This document shows positions 31,971 to 32,055 of a DNA stretch of 32,055 nt, piece by piece. The notes under the pieces are model-generated. The model made no database searches. It was not told where the DNA came from and saw only the letters and a list, made by a program, of their open reading frames with translations. Source of the DNA: Promethearchaeota archaeon (GTDB taxonomy: Archaea; Asgardarchaeota; Lokiarchaeia; Sigyniarchaeales; SOKP01); the NCBI GenBank assembly GCA_019057865.1, contig JAHLWP010000040.1:1-32055 (forward strand). Reading direction: 5' to 3'. The position numbers were made by a program, and so were the translations under genes. Every line of letters begins with the position of its first letter. Position 1 is the stretch's first letter.

Positions 31971-32055
31971 TTAATTATAAACATTTAGATTTTTTGTCGC
32001 TTTAATTACTTTTGATTCTCTTTTTTTCGCTTTTTCTACAAAAATTAATTAAAAT
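31971..32055 (-). repeat. Dispersed repeat, copy 3, cut by the window end
   Basis: 32010-32055 is identical to 30228-30273. On the minus strand VEKAKKRESK runs into KATKNLNVYN and stops at 31971-31973. The plus strand carries AACATTTAGATTTTTTGTCG, nearly the promoter element at 1068-1087. Confidence 0.7.

Noticed and set aside
30228..32055. CRISPR array
   Set aside because: The three repeats are unevenly spaced (about 1.48 kb and 0.3 kb), too long, and no Cas gene is present.

Overview
The window is very AT-rich and archaeal. Archaeal BRE/TATA-type boxes (AAGATTTAAAT and variants) precede several genes, and transcripts appear to end on T-tracts. A Ras/Rab-like small GTPase followed by a repeated coiled-coil protein, a solo PAS protein and many small winged-helix and zinc-ribbon proteins point to an Asgard archaeon, most likely Lokiarchaeia-like. 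That assignment is inference; there is no rRNA, tRNA or marker gene to settle it.

Left arm (1-8.9 kb), a defence island. It starts with a GIY-YIG protein carrying a HicB-like tail, followed by a HicA-like protein. Next is a Pycsar-type pair: a three-helix membrane effector of the PycTM/DUF5706 type (1479-2030) and a class III nucleotide cyclase (2050-2760). A winged-helix protein, a TIR-transmembrane protein and a HEPN/abortive-infection-like protein follow on the same strand. On the minus strand lie an SMC/OLD-like ATPase with a Schlafen/AlbA_2 tail and an HD-domain (YhaM-like) protein.

Centre-left (9.0-15.3 kb). The most unusual gene is at 9019-12099. It joins an N-terminal class I methyltransferase-like domain to a reverse transcriptase with intact YLDD and a long, acid-tailed helical C-terminus. 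I do not recognise this architecture; a defence-type (UG/Abi-like) RT is the best guess. Then come remnants of an OLD-like ATPase, a PAS protein, a degenerate small GTPase with its coiled-coil neighbour, and a broken winged-helix gene.

Centre-right (15.3-24.8 kb), a plasmid- or virus-like module. It holds two ribbon-helix-helix proteins with an operator-like repeat, a ParB-like protein, a membrane-anchored coiled-coil protein with a transglutaminase-like domain, and decayed methyltransferase and phosphoribosyltransferase genes. A run of small winged-helix, zinc-ribbon and C2H2 proteins follows, headed by a divergent control region with six AATATAC/GTATATT sites.

Right arm (24.8-32 kb). A DUF3800 protein diverges from a complete Gabija pair (GajA OLD-TOPRIM nuclease and GajB UvrD-like helicase). 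A second HD paralogue follows. Its last 44 codons and downstream flank are 209/210 identical to the first copy 22.3 kb away. A repeat present three times closes the window.

Several small genes have clear Shine-Dalgarno sequences but only ATA or ATT where the start codon should be. The whole window reads as a mosaic defence/mobile region with much gene decay and recombination.
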